This document shows positions 51,688 through 60,196 of a stretch of DNA of 64,000 nucleotides, piece by piece. The position numbers and the translations under genes are program-made. Numbering within the stretch: the first letter of the stretch is position 1; every line of letters begins with the position of its first letter. The notes beneath the pieces are model-generated. The model saw only the letters and a program-made list of their open reading frames with translations. It was not told the DNA's origin and made no database searches. The stretch is from contig CALJUR010000033.1 in the NCBI GenBank assembly GCA_937975765.1, positions 1 to 64,000 of the forward strand, read 5' to 3'. The DNA is from an uncultured Myxococcales bacterium. GTDB lineage: Bacteria > Myxococcota_A > UBA9042 > DTJE01.

Positions 51688-52419
51688 ATGCGCCGAACGG
51701 GTTGGATCCTGGCGGTTTTCCTGGCGGTGGCCCCGTCCTGCGACTCGTCGGATGACGGCGGTGGAGACCTGGACGCGGTCGGTCCGGAAGTGCCCACCGA
51801 TCCAGGAGCCGAGGAGGGGATCACGGACCCCGGTGCGGAACTGGACCTGGCGAAGGATCCGACCGCCGAGAAGCAGGAGGAGGTGATTCAGCCGCCGGCG
51901 CCGAAATACGGCTTCACCTTCCGGCTGCCGCAGATGCGCGACGTGCCTTACATGCCCGCGGTCGGCCTGCCCGAGGAGACGCTGCCGATGCCCGACTACG
52001 ACCTGCTGTGCACCTTCCGGTACGGGGACTCCAGCGGGTACCTGTACTCGCAGGGGACGCCGGGGACGTGCGAGGGCATGCACGGGTGCATCTATGCCAC
52101 CGAGGGGGTCTGGATGTCGTTCGACGACGTGGCGACGAAGGTCGAGGACGGCATGTACGACTTCGGGGGCAACCACAACAACGACTTCGTCAAGGCGATG
52201 ATCAAGGGCAAGTTGTTCAAGTACTTCCACTCGACCTTCGGCTTCGGGTACCGCAAGTGCCAGCCGTGCGACTGCCTGCAGGTGCTGGACATCGACGGCG
52301 TGACGGTGACCGAGGACGGCTGCACGACGGACCGTGCCCTCCCGATCGAGTGCGTGGAGATCCCGATGGACGGCACGCTGCCCGACTTCCCGACCGGTTT
52401 CACCGCGTGCCCGTCCTGA
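51688..52419 (+). CDS. Lipoprotein, member 1 of a paralogous pair
   Basis: A 243-residue lipoprotein with signal peptide ending VAPSC, a short Asp/Glu spacer and a 150-residue domain. YGDSSGYLYSQ, GGNHNNDF, YFHSTFGFGYRKCQPCDCLQVLD and DGCTTDRALPIECVEI are shared, in the same order, with the next gene. Conserved His, Asn and four Cys suggest a metal- or disulfide-stabilised fold; function unknown. GGGAGG lies 7 nt before ATG 51688. Divergent from the PPDK-like lipoprotein. Confidence 0.8.
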   Translation: MRRTGWILAVFLAVAPSCDSSDDGGGDLDAVGPEVPTDPGAEEGITDPGAELDLAKDPTAEKQEEVIQPPAPKYGFTFRLPQMRDVPYMPAVGLPEETLPMPDYDLLCTFRYGDSSGYLYSQGTPGTCEGMHGCIYATEGVWMSFDDVATKVEDGMYDFGGNHNNDFVKAMIKGKLFKYFHSTFGFGYRKCQPCDCLQVLDIDGVTVTEDGCTTDRALPIECVEIPMDGTLPDFPTGFTACPS

Positions 52420-52420
52420 T

Positions 52421-52447
52421 GCAGGGCGGAGGCCCCGTCCCCCCGCC
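52421..52447 (+). repeat. Short G/C hairpin repeat
   Basis: A degenerate copy, GCAGGGCGGAGGCCCCGTCC then CCCCGCC, starting 1 bp after the stop of the first paralogue. Confidence 0.75.
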
Positions 52448-52502
52448 AGGCGATCCGCCGTGCGCGATCCGGTACAATCCCCCCCGCGAGCGGGAGGAAA
52501 TG

Positions 52503-53369
52503 ATGCATCGATCTTCGGGAATCCTGGTCGTCGTGCTTCTGGCGCTGGCGGGGTGCGGGTCGGGCGAGGGCGGCGACGCGGGGGACGTGCCGGCGACGGA
52601 CGTGCCGGCCGACGTTCCCGCGGACGCGCCCCCGGACGTGCCGGCCGACCTGCCGACGGATGTCCCGATCGACCTGCCGGCCGACGCGCCGATGGACCTG
52701 CCGGCCGATGTCCCGGCCGACGCGCCGCCGGCCGACCTCCCGGAAGAGACGATGGAGGACGTGCCGCAGGACGTGCCGCTGGACGTTCCCCCGGACCTCC
52801 CGGAGGAGGTGGCGGACCTGCCGGTGGACGCGCCAGGCGACGCGGTGGAGGACGCGTCGACGGACGTCGGACCCGACGGGACCGCGCCGGACTTCGGGTT
52901 CGACATCCGCGTGCCGAAGCAGGGCGAACTGCCCCAGATCGACTACGTCTGCACCTTCCCGGCCGCCTGGCCCCGGACCTGGCTGTACGTGCAGAACGAC
53001 GGCGTCTCCTGCGGGATGATGGTCGGCTGCCAGTACGCGAACGTCGGCGCCTGGGTGTCGGTGGACGGCGCGGTGCAGGCGCTGGCGGGCGTGGTCTACA
53101 GCTACGGCGGGAACCACCACAACGACTCGATGCAGGTGCCGTGGCAGGGCCAGGTGCTGAACTACTACCACTCCAGTTTCGGCTGGGGCTGGCGGAAGTG
53201 CCAGCCGATGGACTGCGTGCAGGTGATGGACCTGTCGCAGATCGTGCTGGACGACGGCTGCACGCCGGACCGGACGATCCCCGTGACGTGCGTGGAGGTG
53301 GACCCGACCGGCGCGGTGCCCGCGTTCCCGGCGACCTTCGAGAAGTGCCCCGGGGATCCGAACGCCTGA
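52503..53369 (+). CDS. Lipoprotein, member 2 of a paralogous pair, with D-x-P tether
   Basis: A 288-residue lipoprotein with lipobox LALAGC and a 105-residue tether of D-x-P triplets such as DVPADVPADAPPDVPADL, one of the purest in the window. The C-terminal domain has YGGNHHNDS, YYHSSFGWGWRKCQP and LDDGCTPDRTIP, matching the preceding gene. The TACAAT at 52473-52478 may be its -10. ATG 52503 and 52500 are both possible; GGGAGG is just before. The tether lengthens the stalk only in this copy. Confidence 0.82.
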   Translation: MHRSSGILVVVLLALAGCGSGEGGDAGDVPATDVPADVPADAPPDVPADLPTDVPIDLPADAPMDLPADVPADAPPADLPEETMEDVPQDVPLDVPPDLPEEVADLPVDAPGDAVEDASTDVGPDGTAPDFGFDIRVPKQGELPQIDYVCTFPAAWPRTWLYVQNDGVSCGMMVGCQYANVGAWVSVDGAVQALAGVVYSYGGNHHNDSMQVPWQGQVLNYYHSSFGWGWRKCQPMDCVQVMDLSQIVLDDGCTPDRTIPVTCVEVDPTGAVPAFPATFEKCPGDPNA

Positions 53370-53408
53370 CCGGCGCGGTGCCGCAGGCTGGAGCGAGGCA
53401 GGCGGCCT

Positions 53409-54467
53409 TCACCAGAGGTGCTTCAGGACCACCCCCACCTGGCTGGTCAGGGTCACCTCCAGCGGGCCGCCCGCCGTTTCCACCACCAGGCGCTTGACCC
53501 GCCGCACGAAGGAGGGGTGCTGGAACAGCGACGGCGAGTCGGGGTCCAGGTAGCCCACGCCCTCGACCAGCGCCTGCGGCATCACGACCTTCCCGGCCGC
53601 GTCGGGCCCGGTGCACCACAGGATCGTCTCGGGCGGGCGCCCGTGCCAGCCGGTCTGCAGTACGACCTCGATCGTCGAACTGTCGCCGGCCGGCGTCCAG
53701 GACAGCGTGTTGTCCTTGCCGTTCTCCAGCGTGATTCGCCCGTCCGCCAGGCCCGGCACTAGGTCCGCGATCCCGGACAGGGTCCTTTCGAACGCCGGGA
53801 TGGTGCCGCCCGCCGCGGTCACCGTGACGACGGTGGACGGGTCGAACAGGTTCGCCGGAAGCGACGTCGGGCCGGTGTACCAGGAGGACTCGTCGGGCAC
53901 GAACGAGTACATGCCCTCCGCCGCGTCGATCAGGACGTTGCCCATGCCGACGCGCACCGGGTAGGCGACGCACTCCTTCCCGTCCCGGCAGTAGTGGCCG
54001 GAGGCGCAGGGGGGCGTGCAGGCCGGCGGGGTCCCCTTCGCCACCCACAACTGGCACGCGCCCTCGGAGGCCGACAGGTCGTGCGTGGGGGCATCCGGCT
54101 TGTCGTTCGCCCGCACGTCGATCACCGAGGAGGGGTAGTCGGGGTTCGGATACTCCACCATCCAGATGCCGCCCACGAAGTCGAACAGCGGGTGCGGTGG
54201 CACGGGGTGGACGTCCATCGACGGGAGGTCCAGGGGCAGGTCCAGCGACACGTCCGGAGGGATCTCCTGGGGGGTGTCGGGCATGCCGGGATCGACCGCT
54301 TCCCCGCCGGGGTCCGTGGCCGTCTCCACGGGGACGTCCGCGGCGGTCTCGGAGGCGACGTCGGCGGCATCCGTGCCTTCGTCCCCTCCGCAGGCGGGGA
54401 GGAAGAGCGCGCCCAGGAGCGCCGCCGCCAGCCAGGGGAACGAACGCCGTGCATGCAGGCGATTCAT
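53409..54467 (-). CDS. Lipoprotein of unknown function
   Basis: A 352-residue lipoprotein: signal peptide with lipobox LFLPAC (near 22-27), Asp/Pro spacer to about 95, then a beta-rich domain starting FVGGIWMVEYPNPDYP. A small Cys cluster (CTPPCASGHYCRDGKEC) sits near residue 150. No enzyme motif recognised. Its ATG overlaps the stop of a frame of the small upstream gene by 4 nt. Convergent with the paralogous lipoprotein. Confidence 0.78.
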   Translation of the reverse strand: MNRLHARRSFPWLAAALLGALFLPACGGDEGTDAADVASETAADVPVETATDPGGEAVDPGMPDTPQEIPPDVSLDLPLDLPSMDVHPVPPHPLFDFVGGIWMVEYPNPDYPSSVIDVRANDKPDAPTHDLSASEGACQLWVAKGTPPACTPPCASGHYCRDGKECVAYPVRVGMGNVLIDAAEGMYSFVPDESSWYTGPTSLPANLFDPSTVVTVTAAGGTIPAFERTLSGIADLVPGLADGRITLENGKDNTLSWTPAGDSSTIEVVLQTGWHGRPPETILWCTGPDAAGKVVMPQALVEGVGYLDPDSPSLFQHPSFVRRVKRLVVETAGGPLEVTLTSQVGVVLKHLW

Positions 54468-54525
54468 GGCCGGTCCTCCCGTCGGTGTACGAGATCATTG
54501 TAGGAGAGGCGGGGGCGGGAGGGGG

Positions 54526-54748
54526 TCAGGCGCGGGGGTCGCGTCGGGGGAAACGGCGTCCCGCAAGGGCCAGCACCACGACCACCAGGGCAGCCGCGGC
54601 CAGGGGCGCGGTACTCGCAGGTGCCCTCGCGGACGGTCTGCGCGGCGTTCGCGACGCAGTACGACCCCCACTTCTCCAGGTAGGTCTGCGGCAGGTGGGC
54701 GTCCACGTACTCGTCGATGATCTCGACGTGCATGCAATGCTGCCGCAC
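54526..54748 (-). pseudogene. Small membrane protein gene with an apparent frameshift
   Basis: GTG 54748 (GGGGAGG 4 nt upstream) opens a frame reading IIDEYVDAHLPQTYLEKW and CEYR with typical codon use. After about 54610 that frame becomes Gly/Pro/Arg-rich with poor codon use, while the +1 frame gives LAAAALVVVVLALAGRRF, a clean membrane helix, ending at 54526. A one-base shift would thus yield a roughly 73-residue tail-anchored protein. Could be a sequencing error, a mutation or programmed frameshifting. Without a shift the frame runs to 54464 and overlaps the next start. A related gene lies at 59043-59252. Confidence 0.6.
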
Positions 54749-54812
54749 CCGACCTCCCCCTGGGACCGCCCGGTCCCGGATTGCAGCGCCCGGCGGGGAC
54801 CCCGGCCATCGG

Positions 54813-54821
54813 TGCTATACT
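54813..54821 (+). promoter_or_regulatory. Extended -10 before the propeller/hydrolase gene
   Basis: TGCTATACT, 75 bp before ATG 54897. No good -35, as expected for an extended -10 promoter. Confidence 0.5.
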
Positions 54822-54896
54822 CCGGCCGCCCTGCGGACGGGCCGCGAGGCCGCCACGAATGCCGGGGCGCGGCCCCGCGGGTTCCGGGAGAGAGGA

Positions 54897-57008
54897 ATGC
54901 ATCCGATCGCGTGGGCCCTGATCCTGGCGGCGGCCCTGGTCCTGGCGGTGCCGCTGCTGTACTTCGCATACCGGTCCGTGGGCCGGTCGCTGCACTGGCG
55001 CTTCCGGCCCGGCCTGCGCCGCCTGACCGCGATGGCGGGCATGGAGCAGTTCCCGACGATCGACCGCAAGGGCCGGCGCCTGGCGTTCGAGGCCATCCCG
55101 GAGCACCGCTACGAGGTGCGGGTGCGCGACCTGGGCACCGGCGCCGACACCGTGCTGGAGGGGCCCGGGATCCACGCCCGCAATCCCCGGCTGACCGCCG
55201 ACGGCCGCCGGGTCGCGTACGAGGCGATCCTGGCACGTTCCCCCCGGCGCGAATCGCGGCTGGTCGTGCGCGACCTGGCGTCCGGCGAGGACCGTGTCCT
55301 GGGCGCCGCGTTCGACCACGTCCTGTCCTGCGCGATGTCCGCGGACGGCCACCGGCTGCTGCTGTGCGGCGCGAAGGACGGCGTGCGCAAGGTGCACCTG
55401 CACGAGGGCCTGCGGGACGCCGGCCGCCCGCTGGTCGAGGGCACCTCCGAGGAGGTCGCCCCGGTCCTGTCCGCCGACGGGCGCCGCGCCGCCTTCCTGT
55501 CCAGCCGCGCCGCGCACCCGGCCCGCCGCTTCGCCCCGTGCGTGCTGGACCTGGACTCCGGGGCCGCCTGGGACGTGCCCGAGGATCGCGACGCCCGCGC
55601 GCTGGCGATGTCCGCCGACGGGCGCTTCCTGGCGTGGGAGGCCACCGGCGTCGGGCCGACCTGCCTGCGGGTGCTGGACCTCGATGCGCGCGGCGTCGCC
55701 ACGCTGCCTTGCGGCTTCTCGCCCGCCCTGTCCCCCGACGGACGCGTGGTGGTCTTCGACGCGATCGACGACCTGAACGACCTGGTCGCGATCGACCTCG
55801 CCTCGGGGCGTCGGGCCGTGCTGGAAGGCCGCAACCCGTATCCCTTCCGGGCGGCCTTCGCCCCGGAAGGCCTGCGCGTGATCTTCTGTTCCGGCTACTA
55901 CAACCCGCTGTCCCGCACCGGCGACACCGACGTCTTCGCGATGGACCTTCGCGAACCGCGCATCGCCTGGCAGCCCTTCGCGATCGAATGGCGGCCCGTC
56001 GAGCCGGCCTCCCCGCCCGCCGAACCCTGCGCGACCCCGCCCGAACCCGTCGCGATCCCGCGCAACTCGATGTGGTGCGCGGCCTACTACTACCGGCCCG
56101 ACGGCACCCAGGCGCCGCTGGCCGACCAGGATCGCGACGGCATCGAGGTCTTCTCGCAGCGCCTGGCCCGCACCGTCGACCGCGTCCGTGCGCTGACCGG
56201 CGCGCCTGCCGTCAACGTCGTCTGCCATTGCATGGGCGGCCTGGCGATGAAGGGCGCCCTGCAGTACTGGCACGACGGCGAGCACGGATACCGCGGCAGC
56301 GACGGCATCCCGACGCACGCCAAGGTCCGCCACTTCGTCACGCTGGCCTCCCCGCTGCGGGGCAACAGCATGTTCGGCGTGCTGCGCCTGGTCCGCGCGC
56401 TGCGCATCCCCTACTACCGGAAGGGCTTCACGCAGCAGGCGTACGACATGACGCGGTACAGCGGCTTCCTGGCGCGCCTGAACCTGGGGGAACGCTTCGC
56501 CGACCGCCGCCTGCGCCGCGTGGGATCGTGCTACAAGCCGGCCGGCCGCGACGCGCCGCCGTTCCACCGCTCGTTCACGTGCGACTCGTACGTGGTGATG
56601 GACGGCGCCGTCACGCTGTGGGCGTCGAGGTGCCCCGGACTGCCCGGCAGCGCCACGCACCTGTCGCACGACGAGTTCGCGCTGATGCACGAGACCGCCG
56701 ACGGCCGCTGCTCGTTCACGGGCGGGCGCAAGATGGTCCACGTGCCCGAGGACGTCGTCTGCGACTTCGTGGTCGAGGACAAGTGCCGGGCCATCGCGGA
56801 CTTCATCGCGACGCGCCTGGAACCGGACCTCCCCGTGCTGTTCGTGCACGGGTCGTACCTGTTCCGCGGCCTGCCCGAACTGTCCTGGCGGATCGTGATG
56901 CGGCGCCTGGCCGGCGAGACGCGGGACGGCCCGGGCGGCCGCGTGCGCGTCGATGCGGGCCCCGGCGGCGAGGACCTCTTCTGGCTGCTGGACGCGCGCT
57001 GCGACTGA
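54897..57008 (+). CDS. Membrane-anchored beta-propeller fused to an alpha/beta-hydrolase
   Basis: A 703-residue protein with an N-terminal membrane helix (ALILAAALVLAVPLLYFAY), propeller blades at about 45-360 (SADGHRLLLCG, SPDGRVVVFDA) and an alpha/beta-hydrolase at about 380-703. The nucleophile elbow reads CHCMGG (443-448), so Cys445 replaces the usual Ser. The acid and His are probably in the last 150 residues (for example LFVHGSYLF). The role may be sensing or hydrolysing lipids at the membrane. ATG 54897 has GAGAGAGG upstream. Confidence 0.84.
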   Translation: MHPIAWALILAAALVLAVPLLYFAYRSVGRSLHWRFRPGLRRLTAMAGMEQFPTIDRKGRRLAFEAIPEHRYEVRVRDLGTGADTVLEGPGIHARNPRLTADGRRVAYEAILARSPRRESRLVVRDLASGEDRVLGAAFDHVLSCAMSADGHRLLLCGAKDGVRKVHLHEGLRDAGRPLVEGTSEEVAPVLSADGRRAAFLSSRAAHPARRFAPCVLDLDSGAAWDVPEDRDARALAMSADGRFLAWEATGVGPTCLRVLDLDARGVATLPCGFSPALSPDGRVVVFDAIDDLNDLVAIDLASGRRAVLEGRNPYPFRAAFAPEGLRVIFCSGYYNPLSRTGDTDVFAMDLREPRIAWQPFAIEWRPVEPASPPAEPCATPPEPVAIPRNSMWCAAYYYRPDGTQAPLADQDRDGIEVFSQRLARTVDRVRALTGAPAVNVVCHCMGGLAMKGALQYWHDGEHGYRGSDGIPTHAKVRHFVTLASPLRGNSMFGVLRLVRALRIPYYRKGFTQQAYDMTRYSGFLARLNLGERFADRRLRRVGSCYKPAGRDAPPFHRSFTCDSYVVMDGAVTLWASRCPGLPGSATHLSHDEFALMHETADGRCSFTGGRKMVHVPEDVVCDFVVEDKCRAIADFIATRLEPDLPVLFVHGSYLFRGLPELSWRIVMRRLAGETRDGPGGRVRVDAGPGGEDLFWLLDARCD

Positions 57009-57070
57009 CCGCGAATCCGGCCTTGCGCCGGCCCCTCCCGACCCTCCCCCTCACGCGCGCGAGACCCGGG

Positions 57071-57079
57071 TGCTAGCCT
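57071..57079 (+). promoter_or_regulatory. Extended -10 before the DPP III-like gene
   Basis: TGCTAGCCT, 27 bp before ATG 57107; same pattern as the other TGCTAnnnT sites. Confidence 0.45.
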
Positions 57080-57106
57080 GGAACCGTACGCACAGGGAGG
57101 CATGCC

Positions 57107-58828
57107 ATGGACCGCAGGGGCGTGGTACGGGTTCTTTCCGGCCTGCTGGTGATCGGGGCCTTCGGGGGGGTGTCGTCGGCGGTCGCGAAGGAGCGCGGAC
57201 CGTTCACCGCCATGCTGCCCAGGGCCGAGATGCGGCTGCCGCACGAGGAGGTGAAGAAGCGCATCGCGCGCTACACCCCGGCGGACATCGGCGTGCCGCC
57301 GGGCAAGGCGGACGCGAAGGCCCAGAAACTGCTGAAGAAGCTGGTCGAGGCGGCCGAGGCCATCGACCGCGTGTTCTGGTCCCAGGTGTCCGAGGAGGGC
57401 GCCAGCCTGATGGCCGAGATGACGGCGTCTCAGGACCCGGAGGCGAGGGACGCCGCGACCCTCCTGCGCATCAACTACGGCCCGTGGGACCGCTTCTCGG
57501 ACAACGAGCCGTTCATCGGCCGCGCGGGTCGTCCCGAGGGCGTCAACCTGTACCCGGCGGACTTCTCGCGGCGCGAACTGGAGCAGTGGCTGGCCGAGCA
57601 CCCGCAGGACCGCGAGCGGTTCACGTCGCCGTACACGGTCATCCGGCGGGAGGGCGGGGGCCTGACCGCGATCCCCTATTCCCGCGCGTTCCGCGAGAAC
57701 CTGGACAAGGCGGCGAAGGCCCTGAAGGAGGCGGCCACCCTGACCGACTGCAAGTCGCTGGCGAAGTTCCTGACCGCCCGGGCCGACGCGTTCGCCAGCG
57801 ACGACTACTACAAGAGCGACCTGCTGTGGATGGACACCGAATGCCCGGTGGACATCGCCATCGGCCCTTACGAGTTCTACGAGGACCGGCTGATGGGCTA
57901 CAAGACGACGTTCCAGGCGGTCGTCACGATGGTGGACAAGGACCAGGCGGCGCGCTTCGCGTCGTTCAACCAGTACTCCCGGGCGCTGCTGGCGAACCTG
58001 CCGCTGCCGGACGAACTGCGGGCGCGGGTCGAACTGGTGCGGACCAGTCCCATCACCATCGCGGACGAGGTGTTCGCGGCGGGCGACGCGCGCGCGGGCT
58101 TCCAGATCCGGGCCTTCGTGCTGCCGAACGACGAGCGGGTGAAGGTGGCCAAGGGCACGCGGCACGTGATCCTGAAGAACGTCGTGGACGCGCGGTTCGA
58201 GAAGCTGCTGGTGCCCGTGGCGAACGAGGTGCTGGTGCCCGAGCAGGCCGCGCAGGTCAGCGGCGAGGCCTACTTCGACATCCTGCTGATGTGGCAGCTG
58301 GCGCACGGCTTCTCGCCGAAGAACATCGACCTGCCCGGCGGCGGCCACGTCGCGCCCCGCATCCTGCTGCGCCAGCGGCACGGCGTGATCGAGGCGGCCC
58401 GCGCCGAGGCGGTGGCGCTGATGAACGCGCTGTACCTGGTCGAACAGAAGGTCTTCGCGCCGACGCTGGCCAACACGATCCCGATCACGCACCTGGCGTC
58501 GCTGTTCGAATCCTTCCGGTACGGCACGATGGACACGCACGGGCTGGCCAAGCTGATGGTCTACAACTACCTGGCGGCCAACGGCGCGTACCGGTACGAC
58601 CCCGCGACGAAGAAGTTCTGGGTGAACTACGACCGGCTGCCCAACGCGCTGCGGAACCTGGTGGCGGAACTGCTGACGATCGAGATCACGGGCGACTACC
58701 AGCGCGCGGGCCAGGACGTGTTCGACTACGGGATCGTGCCCGGCGAGGTGCGGGCCAAGCTGGTCGAGATGCGCACGCTGCCCATCGACATCCTGCCGAA
58801 CTACACCATCCAGGCGACCATCCGGTAG
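57107..58828 (+). CDS. Secreted M49 (dipeptidyl-peptidase III)-like protein, probably inactive
   Basis: A 573-residue exported protein (signal peptide ending SSAVA) resembling bacterial DPP III-family proteins across its length (NLYPADFSRRELEQWL, GTRHVILKNVVDARFEKLL). The zinc motif HExxxH is replaced by WQLAHG at 396-401: the first His is Trp, the catalytic Glu is Gln, and only the second His (H400) remains. The second motif E-E-x-x-A-D reads EAARAE (429-434), losing one Glu. It should not work as a zinc peptidase. It may be a binding protein. Single gene with its own -10. Confidence 0.85.
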   Translation: MDRRGVVRVLSGLLVIGAFGGVSSAVAKERGPFTAMLPRAEMRLPHEEVKKRIARYTPADIGVPPGKADAKAQKLLKKLVEAAEAIDRVFWSQVSEEGASLMAEMTASQDPEARDAATLLRINYGPWDRFSDNEPFIGRAGRPEGVNLYPADFSRRELEQWLAEHPQDRERFTSPYTVIRREGGGLTAIPYSRAFRENLDKAAKALKEAATLTDCKSLAKFLTARADAFASDDYYKSDLLWMDTECPVDIAIGPYEFYEDRLMGYKTTFQAVVTMVDKDQAARFASFNQYSRALLANLPLPDELRARVELVRTSPITIADEVFAAGDARAGFQIRAFVLPNDERVKVAKGTRHVILKNVVDARFEKLLVPVANEVLVPEQAAQVSGEAYFDILLMWQLAHGFSPKNIDLPGGGHVAPRILLRQRHGVIEAARAEAVALMNALYLVEQKVFAPTLANTIPITHLASLFESFRYGTMDTHGLAKLMVYNYLAANGAYRYDPATKKFWVNYDRLPNALRNLVAELLTIEITGDYQRAGQDVFDYGIVPGEVRAKLVEMRTLPIDILPNYTIQATIR

Positions 58829-58835
58829 CGGGGGT

Positions 58836-59040
58836 GGCGGGGGGCGGGGCCCCCGCCCTACAGCGCCGGTGAATGCCGGTGACTGCGGCAGGTTCGGGGC
58901 CCTGTAGGGCGGTGGCCCCGCCCCCCGCCTGGGGCTCGCCCGAGCATGCAGGCGGAGTCGATGGGTTTCCGCAGGAAACTCTCGACGGAGCCGGAGTCGC
59001 CTCGGGCGCGTTCAGCGATGGGCCCGGTCCCCCGCCTTCG
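58836..59040. repeat. Long intergenic repeat, inverted copy C, and hairpin repeats
   Basis: Short hairpin repeats at 58836-58862 and 58904-58929 flank an inverted copy of the long element (CGCAGGCGGAGTC-type region, GGTTTCCGCAGGAAACTC, GGAGCCGGAGTC). They fill the whole gap between the DPP III-like gene and the next small gene. Confidence 0.88.
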
Positions 59041-59042
59041 GA

Positions 59043-59252
59043 TCAGTCGGCCTCGCCGGAGGACGCGTAGGCGTCGCGGTTGCGGCGGCCGTGCGGGCAG
59101 TGGAAGCAGGCGCTGCGGCGCTTCTCCAGGGAGGTGGCGTCCACGTAGTCGTCCAGGCAGTTGACCAGCATGACGACCCGGCGCTTGGCGCGGCAGTAGA
59201 ACCGATCGTCCAGGGACTTCATCTCGGGGGCGGAATGGGCGGTGAAACGCAT
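59043..59252 (-). CDS. Small Cys-containing protein
   Basis: A 69-residue protein with DDYVDATSLEKRRSACFHCPHGRRNRD; the YVDA...LEK part also occurs in the frameshifted small gene at 54.6 kb, so the two are related. CFHCPHG could bind a metal. GGGAGGG lies before ATG 59252. It is 166 bp after the LuxR regulator's stop on the same strand; role unknown. Confidence 0.65.
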   Translation of the reverse strand: MRFTAHSAPEMKSLDDRFYCRAKRRVVMLVNCLDDYVDATSLEKRRSACFHCPHGRRNRDAYASSGEAD

Positions 59253-59370
59253 CGTTCCCTCCCTGCAAGGTCCCGGGCGGCAGGCCGGAACCGGGCGAGT
59301 GTGTGTCCTTCGATTTCCGTTTTCGCCGAAAAGGGGGGGACGCTCCATTGGAGCCGCCCCTGTCTGGGAC

Positions 59371-59413
59371 GTAGGGGGCCAACCCCCGCCTGCCGTAAGG
59401 GAATCCCCTACGA
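59371..59413 (-). terminator. Possible terminator hairpin after the response regulator
   Basis: Downstream of the regulator (minus strand) GTAGGGGATTCCCTTAC can fold as a short stem-loop (59397-59413), next to a degenerate G/C hairpin repeat at 59371-59390. There is no T run. Confidence 0.3.
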
Positions 59414-59417
59414 GGGG

Positions 59418-60131
59418 CTACACCGGCTTCTCGGTCTGGACCCAGTGGATCGCGTGTTGCATCAGGGCGGTGGCATCGGGAAGTTTCAACTTCTTCTTGA
59501 TGTGCTCGCGGTGGGCCTCGACGGTCTTGATGCTGAGGTTCAACTTGCCCGCGATCTCGCGGGTCGTGATGCCCCGGCCGATCAGTTCGAACACCTCCAG
59601 TTCCCGATCGCTGAGCTGGCTGATCAGCGACTCGCCGGGGGTGGTCGTGCCCTGCAGGAACATCGCCAGCAGGCGGCCCGACATCCGCTCGCTGAGGTAC
59701 ATCCCGCCGGCGTGGACCTTGCGGATCGCGGCCAGGATCGCCTGCTGGGCCTCGTCCTTCATCAGGTAGGCCTTCGCGCCGGCCTTCATCACGCGCTCGG
59801 CGAACAGGCTCTCGTCGTGCATCGACAGCACGACGACCGGCAGTTCGGGCCGGTACACGCGCAGGTCCTTCACCAGTTCCAGGCCGCTGGAGTCTCGCAG
59901 GGACAGGTCGACGATGGCGACGTCCGGACGGGCCGACTCGATCCCGCGCAGGGCGTCGGTCACCGTCTCGGCCTCGCCGCACACGACCATGTCGGGTTCC
60001 AGGCGAAGCACCAGCGCCAGGCCCTGCCGGACGACGGGGTGGTCGTCGACGATGAAGACCTTGATGCGTCGCGGCTCCTGGGAGTCGTCGCCCGCGATCC
60101 GGGGGGACGGTGCCCGGTTCCCCGTCGGCAT
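59418..60131 (-). CDS. NarL/LuxR-type response regulator
   Basis: A 237-residue regulator. Receiver domain (24-145) with VDDHP, phosphoacceptor Asp in VAIVDLSLRD and Lys in YLMKDE; LuxR-type HTH (175-237) with LSDRELEVFELIGRGITTREIAGKLNLSIKTVEAHR. An N-terminal 20-residue extension is unstructured. CGGGAGGG precedes ATG 60131. No histidine kinase is adjacent, so the signal is unknown. It may regulate the neighbouring GH5 lipoprotein gene (inference). Confidence 0.93.
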   Translation of the reverse strand: MPTGNRAPSPRIAGDDSQEPRRIKVFIVDDHPVVRQGLALVLRLEPDMVVCGEAETVTDALRGIESARPDVAIVDLSLRDSSGLELVKDLRVYRPELPVVVLSMHDESLFAERVMKAGAKAYLMKDEAQQAILAAIRKVHAGGMYLSERMSGRLLAMFLQGTTTPGESLISQLSDRELEVFELIGRGITTREIAGKLNLSIKTVEAHREHIKKKLKLPDATALMQHAIHWVQTEKPV

Positions 60132-60196
60132 GGTGGCCCTCCCGTTCCGGTTCGGATGCTGTGCAGCACGAACGTAACGCGGGCGCACGGGAACTG

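Noticed and set aside
49147..54498. An uninterrupted open frame of 1783 residues on the minus strand
   Set aside because: Only 49147-51594 has a signal peptide and family motifs; the rest is antisense to real lipoproteins and exists because high GC suppresses stop codons.
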